Below are positions 34,770 through 44,725 of a stretch of DNA of 64,000 bases, one piece after another (the first letter of the stretch is position 1; the number at the start of each line of letters is the position of its first letter). Made by a program: the position numbers and the translations under genes. This DNA is from Ziziphus jujuba. Lineage: Eukaryota > Streptophyta > Magnoliopsida > Rosales > Rhamnaceae. Location: contig NC_083384.1 in assembly GCF_031755915.1 (NCBI RefSeq), positions 20,706,001 to 20,770,000 on the forward strand. Direction: 5' to 3'. The notes beneath the pieces are model-generated. The model saw only the letters and a program-made list of their open reading frames with translations, did not search any database and was not told the origin of the DNA.

Positions 34770-35604
34770 CATCTATTACAAATTCTTTTTACATCTTTTT
34801 TCATATGTAGCCAATTAAAATGTTCTTGTAGAACAACTAAGGTTTTAGCTATTCCAAAGTGTCTCTTAATCCCCCACCATGTGACTCTTTAACAAGTAAA
34901 TCACGCAAAGAACAACTTGGCACACAAAGTTGACTTTCCCTAAGCAAGAATCCCTTAAATCTATAAAACTTTCCATCAGCATGCTTTTCATAAATTTTGT
35001 AAATTTTGCCAAAGTCATGATCTAAAAGCATATAATTCTTTAATTTGTTCAAACCTAAGTAATTTGGCATCCAATGTAGAAAGTAGTACATACCTATGGG
35101 ATAATGCATCAACTACAATATTTTCATTACCTTGCTTGTAGCGAATAACATAGGAAAATGTCTCAAGGAATTCCATCCACTTGCCATGGATGCCTCTTTA
35201 GCTTTCCTTGTCCCTTGATGTGCTTCAAGGACTTATTATCTATGTGAATCACAAACTCTATAGGCCATAAGTAGTGCTGCCATGTCTTTAATGCTCTAAC
35301 CAATGCATATAGCTCTTTATCATAAATTGGATAGTTTTAGGCTGCACCACTTAGTTTTTCACTGAAATATGCAATTGATTTTCCCTCCTGCATCAACAGA
35401 GCACCTATACCTATCCTAAAGCATCACATTCAATCTCAAAAGTTTTGGAAAAGCTAGGCAACACCAATAAAGGAGCATTTCTTAGTCTTTCTTTCAATAA
35501 ATTAAAAGACCTTTCTTGAGCTTCTCCCCATTGAAAACCTACATTCTTCTTAATAACCTCTATCAAAAGTGCAGCATTAGTACTAAAATCTTTAACAAAC
35601 CTTC
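34770..35604 (-). pseudogene. Gypsy m3 integrase N-terminus and RNase H
   Basis: Minus strand. Frame 34849-35112: KFYRFKGFLLRESQLCVPSC, then LRDLLVKESHGGGLRD (integrase zinc domain start). 35115-35410: RNase H end ([17 protein letters not shown]). Frame 35411-35604: [44 protein letters not shown], RNase H N-terminus. A TRIM is inserted at 35610. Confidence 0.8.
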
Positions 35605-36039
35605 GATAGTGTAACAGCCCAGACCACCCGCATGAGATATTGTCCGCTTTGGGTCCAGCCCGCACGGTTATTGTGAGATCCCACATCGGTTGGAAAGGGG
35701 AACGAAGCATGCCTTAAAAGAGGGTGTGGATACCTTTCCCTTGCAACGCGTTTTGACAAAACTGTGCGGGCTAGGCCCAAAGCGAACAACATCGCATGCG
35801 GGTGGTCTGGGCTGTTACAGATGGTATCAGAGCTAGTAACCGGATCGGTGTGCCAGCAAGGACGCTAGGCCCTACGGGGGGAGGATTGTGAGATCCCACA
35901 TTGGTTGGAAAGGGGAACGAAGGATGCCTTAAAAGAGGGTGTGGATATCTTTCCCTTGCGACGCGTTTTGACAAAACCGTGCGGGCTAGGCCCAAAGCAG
36001 ACAATATCGCATGCGGGTGGTCTGGGCTGTTATAGATAG
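35605..36039 (+). mobile_element. TRIM with an extra inverted LTR end, GATAG duplication
   Basis: Target duplication GATAG at 35605-35609 and 36035-36039. Between them: 35610-35665, an inverted copy of the LTR 3' end (TGTAACAGCCCAGACC...); LTR1 35672-35819 (148 bp, TGTGAGATCCC...GGGCTGTTACA); internal 35820-35886 (67 bp) with primer site 35822-35833 (TGGTATCAGAGC) and a CGGGGGGAGGA purine tract; LTR2 35887-36034 (148 bp, ending GTTATA). TRIMs are miniature non-coding LTR elements moved in trans. The LTRs differ at about nine positions by eye, so it is not recent. Confidence 0.9.
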
Positions 36040-36700
36040 AATCTAGCCAAACCATGGAAACTTTTAACTTGGCTGATGCTAGTAGGTGTGGACCACTTTG
36101 AATGGCTTTCACCTTCTCTTAATAAACTTTGATACCTGCAGCACTAATCATAAAGCCTAGAAAAACAAGCTCAGATTGACAAAAGTCACAATTTTTAAGA
36201 TTGGCATAAAGTCTTTCTTTCTTGAGAACATTTAACACAAACCTAAGATGCTCTACATGCTCTTCTGAACTCCTACTATATACAAGGATGTCATCAAAAT
36301 ACATAACCACAAACTTTCCAATGTAAGCATGCAAAACATTATTCATCAATCTCATAAAAATGCCAGGCGAATTAGTTAATCCAAATGGCATAATTAACCA
36401 CTCATACAAACCATGTTTTGTTTGAAATGTTGTTTTCCATTCATCACCTTCCTTCATTTGTATTTGTTGATAACCACTTAAGATCAACTTTTGAAAACAA
36501 GCTTGCACCATATAAATTCATCAATCATGTCATCTAACCTAGGAATAGGATGATGATATTTGATATTTATATTGTTAATAGCCCTACAATCTATGCACAT
36601 TCTCCATGTTCCATCTTTTTTAGGGACTAATAACACAGGTACAACACCCACTCATGCTTTCTCTAACATATCTCTTTTCAAGCAATTAACTTACCTACCT
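36040..36700 (-). pseudogene. Gypsy m3 reverse transcriptase
   Basis: Minus-strand frame 36511-36119 carries [40 protein letters not shown], the catalytic [11 protein letters not shown] and [16 protein letters not shown]. 36530-36700 gives the upstream [15 protein letters not shown] fingers in another frame. It is the most complete B-family RT in the window, with both active-site Asp residues. Confidence 0.85.
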
Positions 36701-37393
36701 TTGAAGTTCCTTTGTCTCCTCTGGATTACTCCTATAACCTTCTCGGTTTGGAATTGTTGATCCTGGAACAAAATCAATTTGATGTTCAATCCCTCTAATC
36801 GGTGGTAATCCACTAGGAATCTCCTTGGAAAAGACATCATCAAACTCCAACAAAAAAGAAACAATAGAACTTGGAAAAAAAGATTTATCAAGGTTAGTTA
36901 AATGATTCATATATGCTTCTTTATACATCATTACAATCATAGGCTTTTTACAATACAAAACCTCCTTTACTTCACTCTGTTTTGCATAAAAAAATCACTT
37001 TTTTCTTTCCATTCTTTTTCTTTTCTTTTTCTCTCACACTCTCAACCTCACCACTCTTTTTCTTCTCTTGGTTGTTGGACGCAGCATTTTGTTGTTGTTC
37101 AACTTCTCTCCTCCTTTTTAGAGCCAATTGATCATCAAAAACCTGTTTAGGAGTCATTGGCATTAGCACCACTCGTTTACCCTTAAAGTTAAAGACAATC
37201 TTGTTAGCACAACTATGATGTAACTATCTCTATCAAATTGCCATGGTCGTCCTAAAAGCAAATGGCCAGCTTGCACTAGCACCACATCACATATAACCTC
37301 ATCTTCATAATCACAAATAGATAATGCAACCTTCATTTGTTTGTTCACCTTCAACTCTCCACAAACATTCACTTGTTTGTTTCTGGATGCTTC
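36701..37393 (-). pseudogene. Gypsy m3 protease end and linker
   Basis: Minus strand. Frame 37372-37163: LKVNKQMKVALSICDYEDEV, LVQAGHLLLGRPWQFDRD. Frame 37172-36972: MPMTPKQVFDDQLALKRRRE then a Glu/Lys-rich linker. Frame 36958-36695: VMMYKEAYMNHLTNLDKSF and FDDVFSKEIPSGLPPIRGIE, the RT start. gag is absent: a B1 LTR begins at 37394. Confidence 0.8.
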
Positions 37394-38019
37394 TGATACA
37401 AACCTAGAGCAACCTGCCTCGCAACTCGCAACAAAGATTAAATTAGACCATCTAATTACAAGTTATCAGTGGAAGACCTCAACGCGTTACCTATATTTGA
37501 GGTAAGAACCTTGGTATGGTGAAGATGCCACAATACGATTCGGAATAACTTATTGATAAGTCAAATTTGAACTCCACCAGCAAAGCTTCAAAATTTCAAT
37601 TAGTTCTTAGAGAACTAAAAGAATCACTCTCACATCTAATCAAAATTGTAATCTGAATTTTATTCATGACTTGTGTGCATTTAAATAGGCAAAATAAATT
37701 ACAAAGCTTTCCTAAATTTGTTAAAAATAATTATGGAATAATTATGGACGAAAATTAGGTTTAGGAAACCTAATGTGGTTAGGTTTAGCAAACCTAATTT
37801 GGTTAGGTTTAGGAAACCCAATTTATCTCCTTGTTTCCTAATAAAATAGGACAGTAATTTAAAAGCCTAATAAAACTAAATTGGGAAAATAAAATAGGCA
37901 ACATGCCAAAATCCAATCAAGACATAAAATAAAAACTAATATTATCTAATTATAAAATTCAGCCAATGCCATGTAGGTGCTTATCACCCTCCACGTGGCA
38001 AGAGTGCCATGTCACCATA
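37394..38019 (-). repeat. B1 LTR, truncated
   Basis: TGATACAAACCTAGAGC to about GTGCCATGTCACCATA. Three minisatellite units at 37752-37825. The LTR 5' coding part is missing. No primer site on the left, so it was inserted separately or its leader was deleted. Confidence 0.75.
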
Positions 38020-39238
38020 TGATAGAGCAACCTGCCTCTAAACCCGTAACGAAGATTGCATTAGATCATCTAATTACATGTTATCAATGGAAGACTTTGA
38101 CCTATTACCTATATTTAAGGTAAAAACCTTGGTATGGTGAAAATGCTGTGCGGAATAACCTATTGATAAGTCACATTTGAGCTCCACAAGCAAAGCTTGA
38201 AAAGTTCAATATAGTTCTTAAAGAACCAGGAGAATCACTCTCACTTTGAATCAAAATTGTAATCTGAATTTTATTCATGACTTTTTGTGTCTTTAAATAG
38301 GCAAAATAAATTACAAAGCTTTCCTAAATTTGCTAAAAATAATGATGGAATAACAATGGATGAAAATTAGGTTTAGGAAACCTAATTTTGATAGGTTTAG
38401 GAAACCGAATGTGGTTAGGTTTAGGAAACCTAATTTAGCTCATAGTTTCCTAATTTGAATGGTCTTTAATTCCTTGACCAATTCAACTCTAATAAAATTA
38501 GGAAAGTAAATTAAAATCCTAATAAAACTAAATTAGGAAAATAAATAGGCAACATGCCAAATCCAATCAAGACATAAATAAAAATTAATGTTTTCCAAAT
38601 CATAAAATTCGGCCAAGCATAGTTGAATGCCATGTAGGCGCATATAACCTCCATGTGGCAAAAGTGCCATGTCACCATCCATGTCATCAAAACGTGCCAT
38701 GTCACCATATTGTTGGATTCCATGCGTTAGGCTCTCTTTCATGTTGGCATCCACCATTCCAATCATATGGACCAATTTGGATTTATCTTCAGTAATGAAC
38801 TTGCTTCCTTGGGATGTGAACACCTCCTGGCTTAAACCATTTAGTGCTTCTTTAAACGTCTGTGCTCGTGCCTTGGTTATTGGTACCGTAGAGATTTGAA
38901 GTGGCTCTAGACTCCATCTTGGGGTGCTCCTAGTCATGTCCTCATCACCATATGATACCACATCATCATCCATGTCATCAAATCGTGCCACATCACCATA
39001 TTGTTGGATTCCATGCGTTAGGCTTTCTTTCATCTTAGCATCCTCTGTTCTAATCATATGGACCAATTTTGGATCATCTTCAGTAATGAACTTGCTTCCT
39101 TGAAATGCGAACACCTTTTGAATTAAACCATTTAATGCTTCCTTAAACCTCTTTACTCTTGCCCTGAATATTGGTCCCATAAAGATTTGAAGTGGCTCTG
39201 GACTCCATCTTGGGGTGCTCCTGGTTATGTGCTCATCA
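38020..39238 (-). repeat. B1 3' LTR with duplicated coding start
   Basis: Follows the previous LTR in tandem. Begins TGATAGAGCAACC (8 bp lost after TGAT) and ends GTGCTCATCA at 39238 beside a purine tract. The first about 290 bp of the LTR are present twice (38948-39238 and about 38657-38947). Minus-strand frame 39180-38533 runs through both, repeating the tail motif [10 protein letters not shown]. Confidence 0.85.
38533..39180 (-). CDS. LTR-encoded polyprotein tail, duplicated (215 aa frame)
   Basis: An open minus-strand frame lying wholly in the 3' LTR. It reads [54 protein letters not shown], then repeats these blocks (TFKEALNGLSQEVF ... GDMARFDDMDGD) after the sequence EDMTRSTPRWS, which is also the LTR start. 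In complete B elements this would be the C-terminal extension of integrase. No family function is recognised. It is probably not expressed as an independent protein: the first Met is a convenience, and pol upstream is broken. Confidence 0.45.
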   Translation of the reverse strand: MGPIFRARVKRFKEALNGLIQKVFAFQGSKFITEDDPKLVHMIRTEDAKMKESLTHGIQQYGDVARFDDMDDDVVSYGDEDMTRSTPRWSLEPLQISTVPITKARAQTFKEALNGLSQEVFTSQGSKFITEDKSKLVHMIGMVDANMKESLTHGIQQYGDMARFDDMDGDMALLPHGGYMRLHGIQLCLAEFYDLENINFYLCLDWIWHVAYLFS

Positions 39239-40436
39239 TTCCCCTCCTATAGAAAAGGATTGTCCTCAAATCATCACTTGCACAAAAAGGAGATAAATCA
39301 GCGACATTAAAAGTAGCACTCACATTATACTCAACTGGAAGATCCAACTTGTAGGCATTGTCATTAAGTCTCTCCAATACTTGGAATGGACCATCTCCAC
39401 GCGGCATGAGTGTAGACTTTTTTTGTGTGGGAAATCTCTCCTTCCTCAAATGTAGCCAAACCCAATCTCCAGACTCAAAAACAACTTGTTGGCACCCCTT
39501 GTTTGCTTGCTTCATGTCAGTTGTCCTCTCAATATCAGCTTTCTTCTTCCCATCTAAAATAGCACACTCACTCAAAGGTAAAGGTATTTAATCCAATGGA
39601 GTTAAAGGATTAAAACCATATACAATTTCAAAAGGTGAAAATTTAGTGGCTGAATGTACAGATCTATTGTAAGCAAATTAAACATGAGGTAAACATTCTT
39701 CCCAAGTTTTGATATTCTTACTTTTAATGCACGCAACAAAGTAGACAAAGTTCTATTTATTACCTCTGTTTGTCCATCAGTTTGTGGATGACAAGTAGTA
39801 GAAAATAACAATTTAGTACCCAACTTAGCCTATAATGTTTTCCAAAAGTAACTCAAGAATTTTGCATCTCTATCAGACACTATTGTTCTAGGCATTCCAT
39901 GCAACCTAACAATTTCTTTAAAGAACAAATCAGTAATATGAGATGCATCATTAGTTTTATGATATGCAAAAAAATGTGCTATTTAAGAAAACCTATCCAC
40001 AACCACAAAAATTGAATCCCTACCTTTCCTTGTTCTAGGCAATCCTAAAACAAAGTGCATAGAAATGTCTACCCAAGGGTGGTTAGGTATAGGAACTAGC
40101 ATGTACAACCTATGTGGTTGCAGTCGTGATTTAGATTGCTTACATTTAATGTATCTATCACAAATTCTTTCTACATCTCTTTTCATATGTGGCCAATAAA
40201 AATGCTCTTGTAGAACAGCTAAGGTTTTAGCTATTCCAAAGTGTCCCATTAAACTCCCACCATGAGATTCTCTAACAAGTAAATCACGCAAAGAGAAACT
40301 TGGCACACAAAGTTTATTTTCCCTAAACAAGAATCCCTCAAATCTATAAAAAATTTCCCTCAGCATGCTTTTCACAAAGTTTGTAGATTTCACTAAAGTC
40401 ATGATCTAAAGAATATAATTCTTTAATTTGTTCGAA
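39239..40436 (-). pseudogene. Gypsy m4 integrase
   Basis: Minus strand, starting next to the purine tract TAGGAGGGGAA (39239-39249). Frame 39575-39225: C-terminal domain [46 protein letters not shown]. Frame 39823-39602: [20 protein letters not shown], with the catalytic Glu. Frame 40402-39983: zinc domain [24 protein letters not shown], and first catalytic Asp ([12 protein letters not shown]). The first Cys of the final CxxC has become Tyr (RYIKC). It ends abruptly at 40436 against a plus-strand protease. Confidence 0.85.
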
Positions 40437-41080
40437 ACCAAGCAGGTGAATAAGCAAGTGAATATTGCATTCTCTATTGGTAATTATGAAGATGAGGTTA
40501 TTTGTGATGTGGTACCAATGCAAGCTGGTCATTTGCTTTTGGGACGTCCGTGGCAATTTGACAGAGATACTAATCATCACGGTCATACTAACAAGATTGT
40601 CTTCAACTTCAAGGGTAAGCAAGTGGTGCTTATGCCAATGACTCCTAAATAGGTTTTTGATGATCAATTGGCTTTACAAAGCAACAACAAAAAAATCAAA
40701 CTGTATCCAACCACCAAGAGAAGAAAAAGACTAGTGAGGATGAGAGTGTGAGTGATAAAGAAAAGAAAAAGAGTGGAAAGAAAAAAGAGAGTTTTTATGC
40801 AAAACAAAGTGAGATAAAGAAGCTTTTTTGTTGTAAAAAAACTATGATTGTAATGATGTACAAAGAAGCATATATGAATCATTTAACTAACCCTGATGAA
40901 TTTGTTTTGCCTAGTTCCATTGTTACTCTTTTATAGGAGTTCGATGATGTCTTTCCTGAAGAGATTCCAAATGGGTTACCACCAATTAGAGGGATTGAAC
41001 ATCAAATTGATTTTGTTCCAGCACCAGCAATTCCAAACCAACCGGCTTATAAGAGTAATCTAGAGGAGACAAAGGAATTT
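40437..41080 (+). pseudogene. Gypsy m5 protease end and linker (plus strand)
   Basis: Frame 40437-40652: KQVNKQVNIAFSIGNYEDEV, PMQAGHLLLGRPWQFD, FNFKGKQVVLMPMTPK and a stop. A charged linker follows (frame 40748-40936: KEKKKSGKKKESFYAKQSE, VMMYKEAYMNHLTNPDEFV), then DVFPEEIPNGLPPI and a stop near 41080. The opposite orientation to 39239-40436 marks an inversion junction at 40436/40437. Confidence 0.8.
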
Positions 41081-41640
41081 TAAAAGCAAGTAAGTGAATT
41101 ACTTGAAAAGGGATATGTTAGAGAAAGCATGAGTTCATGTGCTGTACCTGTGTTACTAATCCCTAAGAAAGATGGAACATGCAGGATGTGTGTAGATTGT
41201 AGGGCTATTAACAATATAACTGTCAAATATCGTTACCCTATTCTTAGGTTAGATGATATGCTTAATGAATTGTATGGTGCATACATGTTTTCAAAAATTA
41301 ATCTTAAGAGTGGTTATCATCAAATTTGCATAAAGGAACGTGATGAATGAAAAACAGCATTTAAAACAAAGCATGGTTTGTATGAGTGGTTGGTTATGCC
41401 ATTTGTGTTAACTAATGCCCTTAGTCTATGAGACTTATGAATCATGTTTTGTGTGCTTACATTGGAAACTTTGTGGTTGTGTACTTTGATGATATCCTTG
41501 TATATAGTAGGAGTTTAGAAGAGCATGTAGGGCATCTTAAATTAGTTTTAGATGTTCTTAGGAAAGAAAGATTATTTGCAAATATAAAAAAGTGTGATTT
41601 TTGTCAAAATGAGCTTGTATGTCTAGGACTTGTTGTGATA
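41081..41640 (+). pseudogene. Gypsy m5 reverse transcriptase
   Basis: Frame 41129-41350: [46 protein letters not shown], ended by TGA at 41348-41350 where a Trp codon is expected. Frame 41428-41640: MRLMNHVLCAYIGN, catalytic [11 protein letters not shown] (Asp codons 41488 and 41491), FANIKKCDFCQNELVCLGL. The remainder of RT and all of RNase H are absent: after VCLGLVV the frame jumps to the integrase C-terminus. Confidence 0.85.
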
Positions 41641-42163
41641 GTGTTTAACCTAGGATATTGGGTTTGGTTGCACTTAAGAAATGAGAGGTTTTCAGAGCTA
41701 CAAAATTCAAAAGTATATGTCGCGTGGGGATGGACCTTTTCAAGTTTTGAAGTGGATTAATGACAACGCTTACAAATCAAATTTTCCAAGTGAATATAAT
41801 GTAAGTGCTACCATTAATGTCACTGATTTATCGCCTTTTTATGCAGGTGATGATTTGAGGATAAAACCTTTTCAAGAGGAGGGGAATGATGAGGATATGA
41901 CTAGGAGCACCTCAAGATGGAGTCCAAAGCCACTCCAAATCTCTATGGAACCAATAATCAGGGCAAGACCAAAGAGGTTTAAAGAAGCACTAAACAGTTT
42001 AATCCAGGAGGTGTTCACATCTCAAGAAAGTAGGTTTATTGCTGAAGATGAATCAAAATTGGTCCATATGATTGGAATGGTGGATGCTACACATGGTGAT
42101 GTGGTGCATTTTGATGACATGGATGGTGATGTGGCATCATATGGTAAGATGGCATCCAACTAA
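41641..42163 (+). pseudogene. Integrase C-terminus fused to RT, running into the LTR
   Basis: VFNLGYWVWLHLRNERF is fused directly behind RT (frame 41428-41760). After a frame change, frame 41681-42163 continues VLKWINDNAYKSNFPSEYNV, INVTDLSPF, KPFQEEGNDEDMTRSTSRWS, then [20 protein letters not shown] and VHMIGMVDA to a stop at 42161. The LTR starts at 41888 inside this frame, so the last about 90 codons are encoded by the 3' LTR, as reported for CRM-clade elements. Confidence 0.8.
41874..41887 (+). other. Polypurine tract inside the reading frame
   Basis: CAAGAGGAGGGGAA directly before the LTR start TGATGAGG. It also encodes part of QEEGN. Confidence 0.85.
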
Positions 42164-42383
42164 GCTTGGTCGAATTTTACTTTCCTATTTTAGTTTCATT
42201 AGGATTTTAATTTACTTTCCTAATTTTATTAGAGTTGAATTGGTCAAAGAATTAAAGGCCATTCAAATTAGGAAACTAGGAGCTAAATTAGGTTTCCTAA
42301 ACCTATCAAAATTAGGTTTCCTAAACCTAATTTTCGTCCATTATTATTCTATCATTATTTTCGGCAAATTTAAGAAAGCTTTG
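41888..42383 (+). repeat. B1 3' LTR, left part (target of the young A element)
   Basis: TGATGAGGATATGAC... to AAGCTTTG. Two minisatellite units at 42286-42340. Continues at 53765 after the A insertion (CTTTG duplicated). Confidence 0.9.
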
Positions 42384-43091
42384 TGTTAGGTCTAAAATAT
42401 TGATGATTTTATGCCATATTTATAGCTTAATATTTGTTAGTTTGTGCTAATTTGTTATGAAAAGATACTTAATTATGTATTTTTCTTAATCTAGGTAAAA
42501 GAGGAAGAATTTTAAGAAAACAACCATAAAAATAGATTCCTTGGGTCGAATTATGGTGGGAAGCAAGATTGGAGCTCGAACGGACTAAGCATTAAAAAGA
42601 TTCCAAAAAGATACCTTGAAGATTTCATAAAGATTCTATCGAGAATTTCATGGTGGAAGTGGATGTCATATGAATCATCACAATTTGAGGATTTCAAATG
42701 TCTCGTTATTTTTGGATTTCGAGATGCGAGCAAAGAGTTATCATCATTTAAAGTTTGGAATTTATAAAAAGAAATATTCTAGTTAAATCTCCACCATTGA
42801 TGAAAAGAGGGAATCAAGGCAATTTGAGGGCCAAGATAAAAACAAGTGGCAATAATTGGTTAATTTATCATTAATGAGGCACATGTCATGTCACATGCTT
42901 CATTAAGGGTAAATTAGACTAATTAACTATTTTTTTAAGAGGAATTAGATAAAAGGAAAGTAGTAGAGAGCAAGTAATATACAGTTTCCTTTTTACACAT
43001 GAAATTCGTCCAACCTTTTTCATGGCCTAAAAAAGGTATCTTCCAAGACTCCCACATTGAAAATAAAGAGAGAAAAAGATTCCCAAGGCCC

Positions 43092-43103
43092 TATATATAT
43101 ATA
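43092..43103 (+). promoter_or_regulatory. LTR TATA box (candidate Pol II promoter)
   Basis: TATATATATATA about 0.7 kb into the LTR, followed by GCCCCCACCAC. Present in A2, A3, both LTRs of the young element and the 55012 fragment. It is a likely TATA box of the element transcript; the start site is not determined. Confidence 0.6.
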
Positions 43104-43438
43104 GCCCCCACCACGTTGAAGGAAGATATACAAGTTTAAAGAGTTATTTAAGAGCTTTTAGGAGGCTTAAATAGAAACAAACCAAATTTTGGGAGTTTCT
43201 AATATTCTCTTAAGGGTTCTAGGGTTTTAAAGTTTTAGAGTTTTAGAAGATCAATTGGAGAGCTTGGAAGAGGCAGAGAGATGTGGGCTTGCTTGGAGAA
43301 GAAGGCTACGACTTGGAGAGCTCTTGGAGGAGAATTTCTTCAATAGTTTTTATTCTCTTTTCCTTTCTCTTTAATTGTGAATCTTATTATTTTTAATAAT
43401 TATGGATGTTGAAATTATTTTTACCATGAACTAATTTT

Positions 43439-43471
43439 CATAGCTAGGGCTATGATGTAGCCCTAACTATG
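43439..43471 (+). other. Conserved LTR hairpin
   Basis: Two 14-nt arms (CATAGCTAGGGCTA and TAGCCCTAACTATG) around the loop TGATG, one mismatch. Downstream of the TATA box, so it would be present in the RNA. It recurs in A2, A3 and the 3' LTR. Confidence 0.6.
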
Positions 43472-44128
43472 AAGGTTTAATTATTTTAATATATGTTGAG
43501 TTTTATTTAATTAGTAATATGTTTTGTTAATAAATCATTGGTATACTTAATGCTTTCATAGGCCGGAAGGAATGAATGATTTTAATAATATTTGAGCTTG
43601 GAAAAGGATAATATTATGGATCTCCAATGATTTACATGAATGCATAATTGATTGGAAAATAGTTATGTCTCATGCCATATTATTTGCTTAATCTATGCTT
43701 GATGAATTTGCATGATTTAATTTATAGGCCGGAAGGAATAAATTAGGTTATGTGAATATTATCAATTGTGAGTGGAAACTACTTTTGATTAATTTTGTGA
43801 TTAAGTGTGGTTAACAAAATTACTAGTTAATTAAATTCACATATTTAAGTAATTAAATTGGAATAGTTAGTGGTGAAATCAAATGCCCTAGTATTCATAA
43901 TTATTCTCTCTCTTACTTGAAATTTATTTAATTTTAATTGATTGCTTTTGTTTAATTTAGTTTATTTAGTTTTCAATTGCCATCTTAAATTTTCGTTCAA
44001 ATATTATCAAAACCTAATTAACTTTGGTACTTAATACTTAATCCCTTGGGTACGACAACCCTATTTTTCCACTTTATTACTTGAAAACGATTCGTGCACT
44101 TGCGAGTTAATTTTACACATCAAGTTTT

Positions 44129-44147
44129 TGGCGCCGTTGCCGGGGAT
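44129..44147 (+). other. Primer-binding site, tRNA-Asp type
   Basis: TGGCGCCGTTGCCGGGGAT, six bases after the LTR, complementary to the 3' end of plant tRNA-Asp including CCA. This primer is typical of Athila elements. Confidence 0.9.
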
Positions 44148-44725
44148 TAAGGCATTAATATTAATTCGGATTGGGTTTAGTAGTACTTTGAACATTGTTT
44201 TCTTATTTTAAATTTTTATATTTATTTCTTAATTTTGGTTTTAGTGTTGCATGCTAGGGTTTTAATTCTTTGCTTGTTTGGCCAACGTGCTTTGAATTTT
44301 TAATACTTATTTTGTGGTACTTGAAACCAAAATTGTGTTTTTAATTTATTGTTGCTTAGTTTACAAGTCTAGCATACTTAGGGATTTTAGTATTATTTTT
44401 TATTTGTTTGGTTGAATAAGATTAGGTTTAGCTTTCTTTTAGTTGAAATTTTAGTTTGGCATAATTGTTTACTTTAAAAGCATACCTACACAAAAGGGTT
44501 TAATTTTTTTGCATTCAAATCGTTTGGTTCATTATTTCCTAGAGTTATTTTCATTTATCTTTTAGTTAAGTGTTAGTTTGTTTTTCTCTATTGCTAATTG
44601 ATTTTAATTGTTAGATTAGTTAGCAACATTATAATTCTAATAATTTTTTTTTTTTCTTGTTCAATTTTCTAATTTTCTTTCTAATTTATTTTACTTGCTC
44701 TCTTTTTAGGAATTAGGTGTTGTGT
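44148..44725 (+). other. Young A element 5' leader
   Basis: About 580 bp of T-rich, non-coding leader. No upstream gene seen. Confidence 0.8.

Larger units (their letters stand above)
42384..44122 (+). repeat. Young A element 5' LTR
   Basis: 1739 bp, TGTTAGGTCT...TTACACATCA. Contains a TATA box (43092-43103) and a conserved hairpin (43439-43471). The antisense 60-aa frame at 42551-42733 recurs in every A LTR and is not considered a gene. Confidence 0.97.

Noticed and set aside
35592..36112. Two minus-strand frames (66 and 113 codons) sharing ALGLARTVLSKRVARERYPHP
   Set aside because: They fall across the TRIM; the shared peptide is simply its repeated LTR.
42551..42733. 60-codon antisense frame MLASRNPKITRHLKSS..., repeated at 2923, 3640 and 52190
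   Set aside because: It recurs only because the A LTR is repeated, runs against the element's transcription and has no recognisable features.
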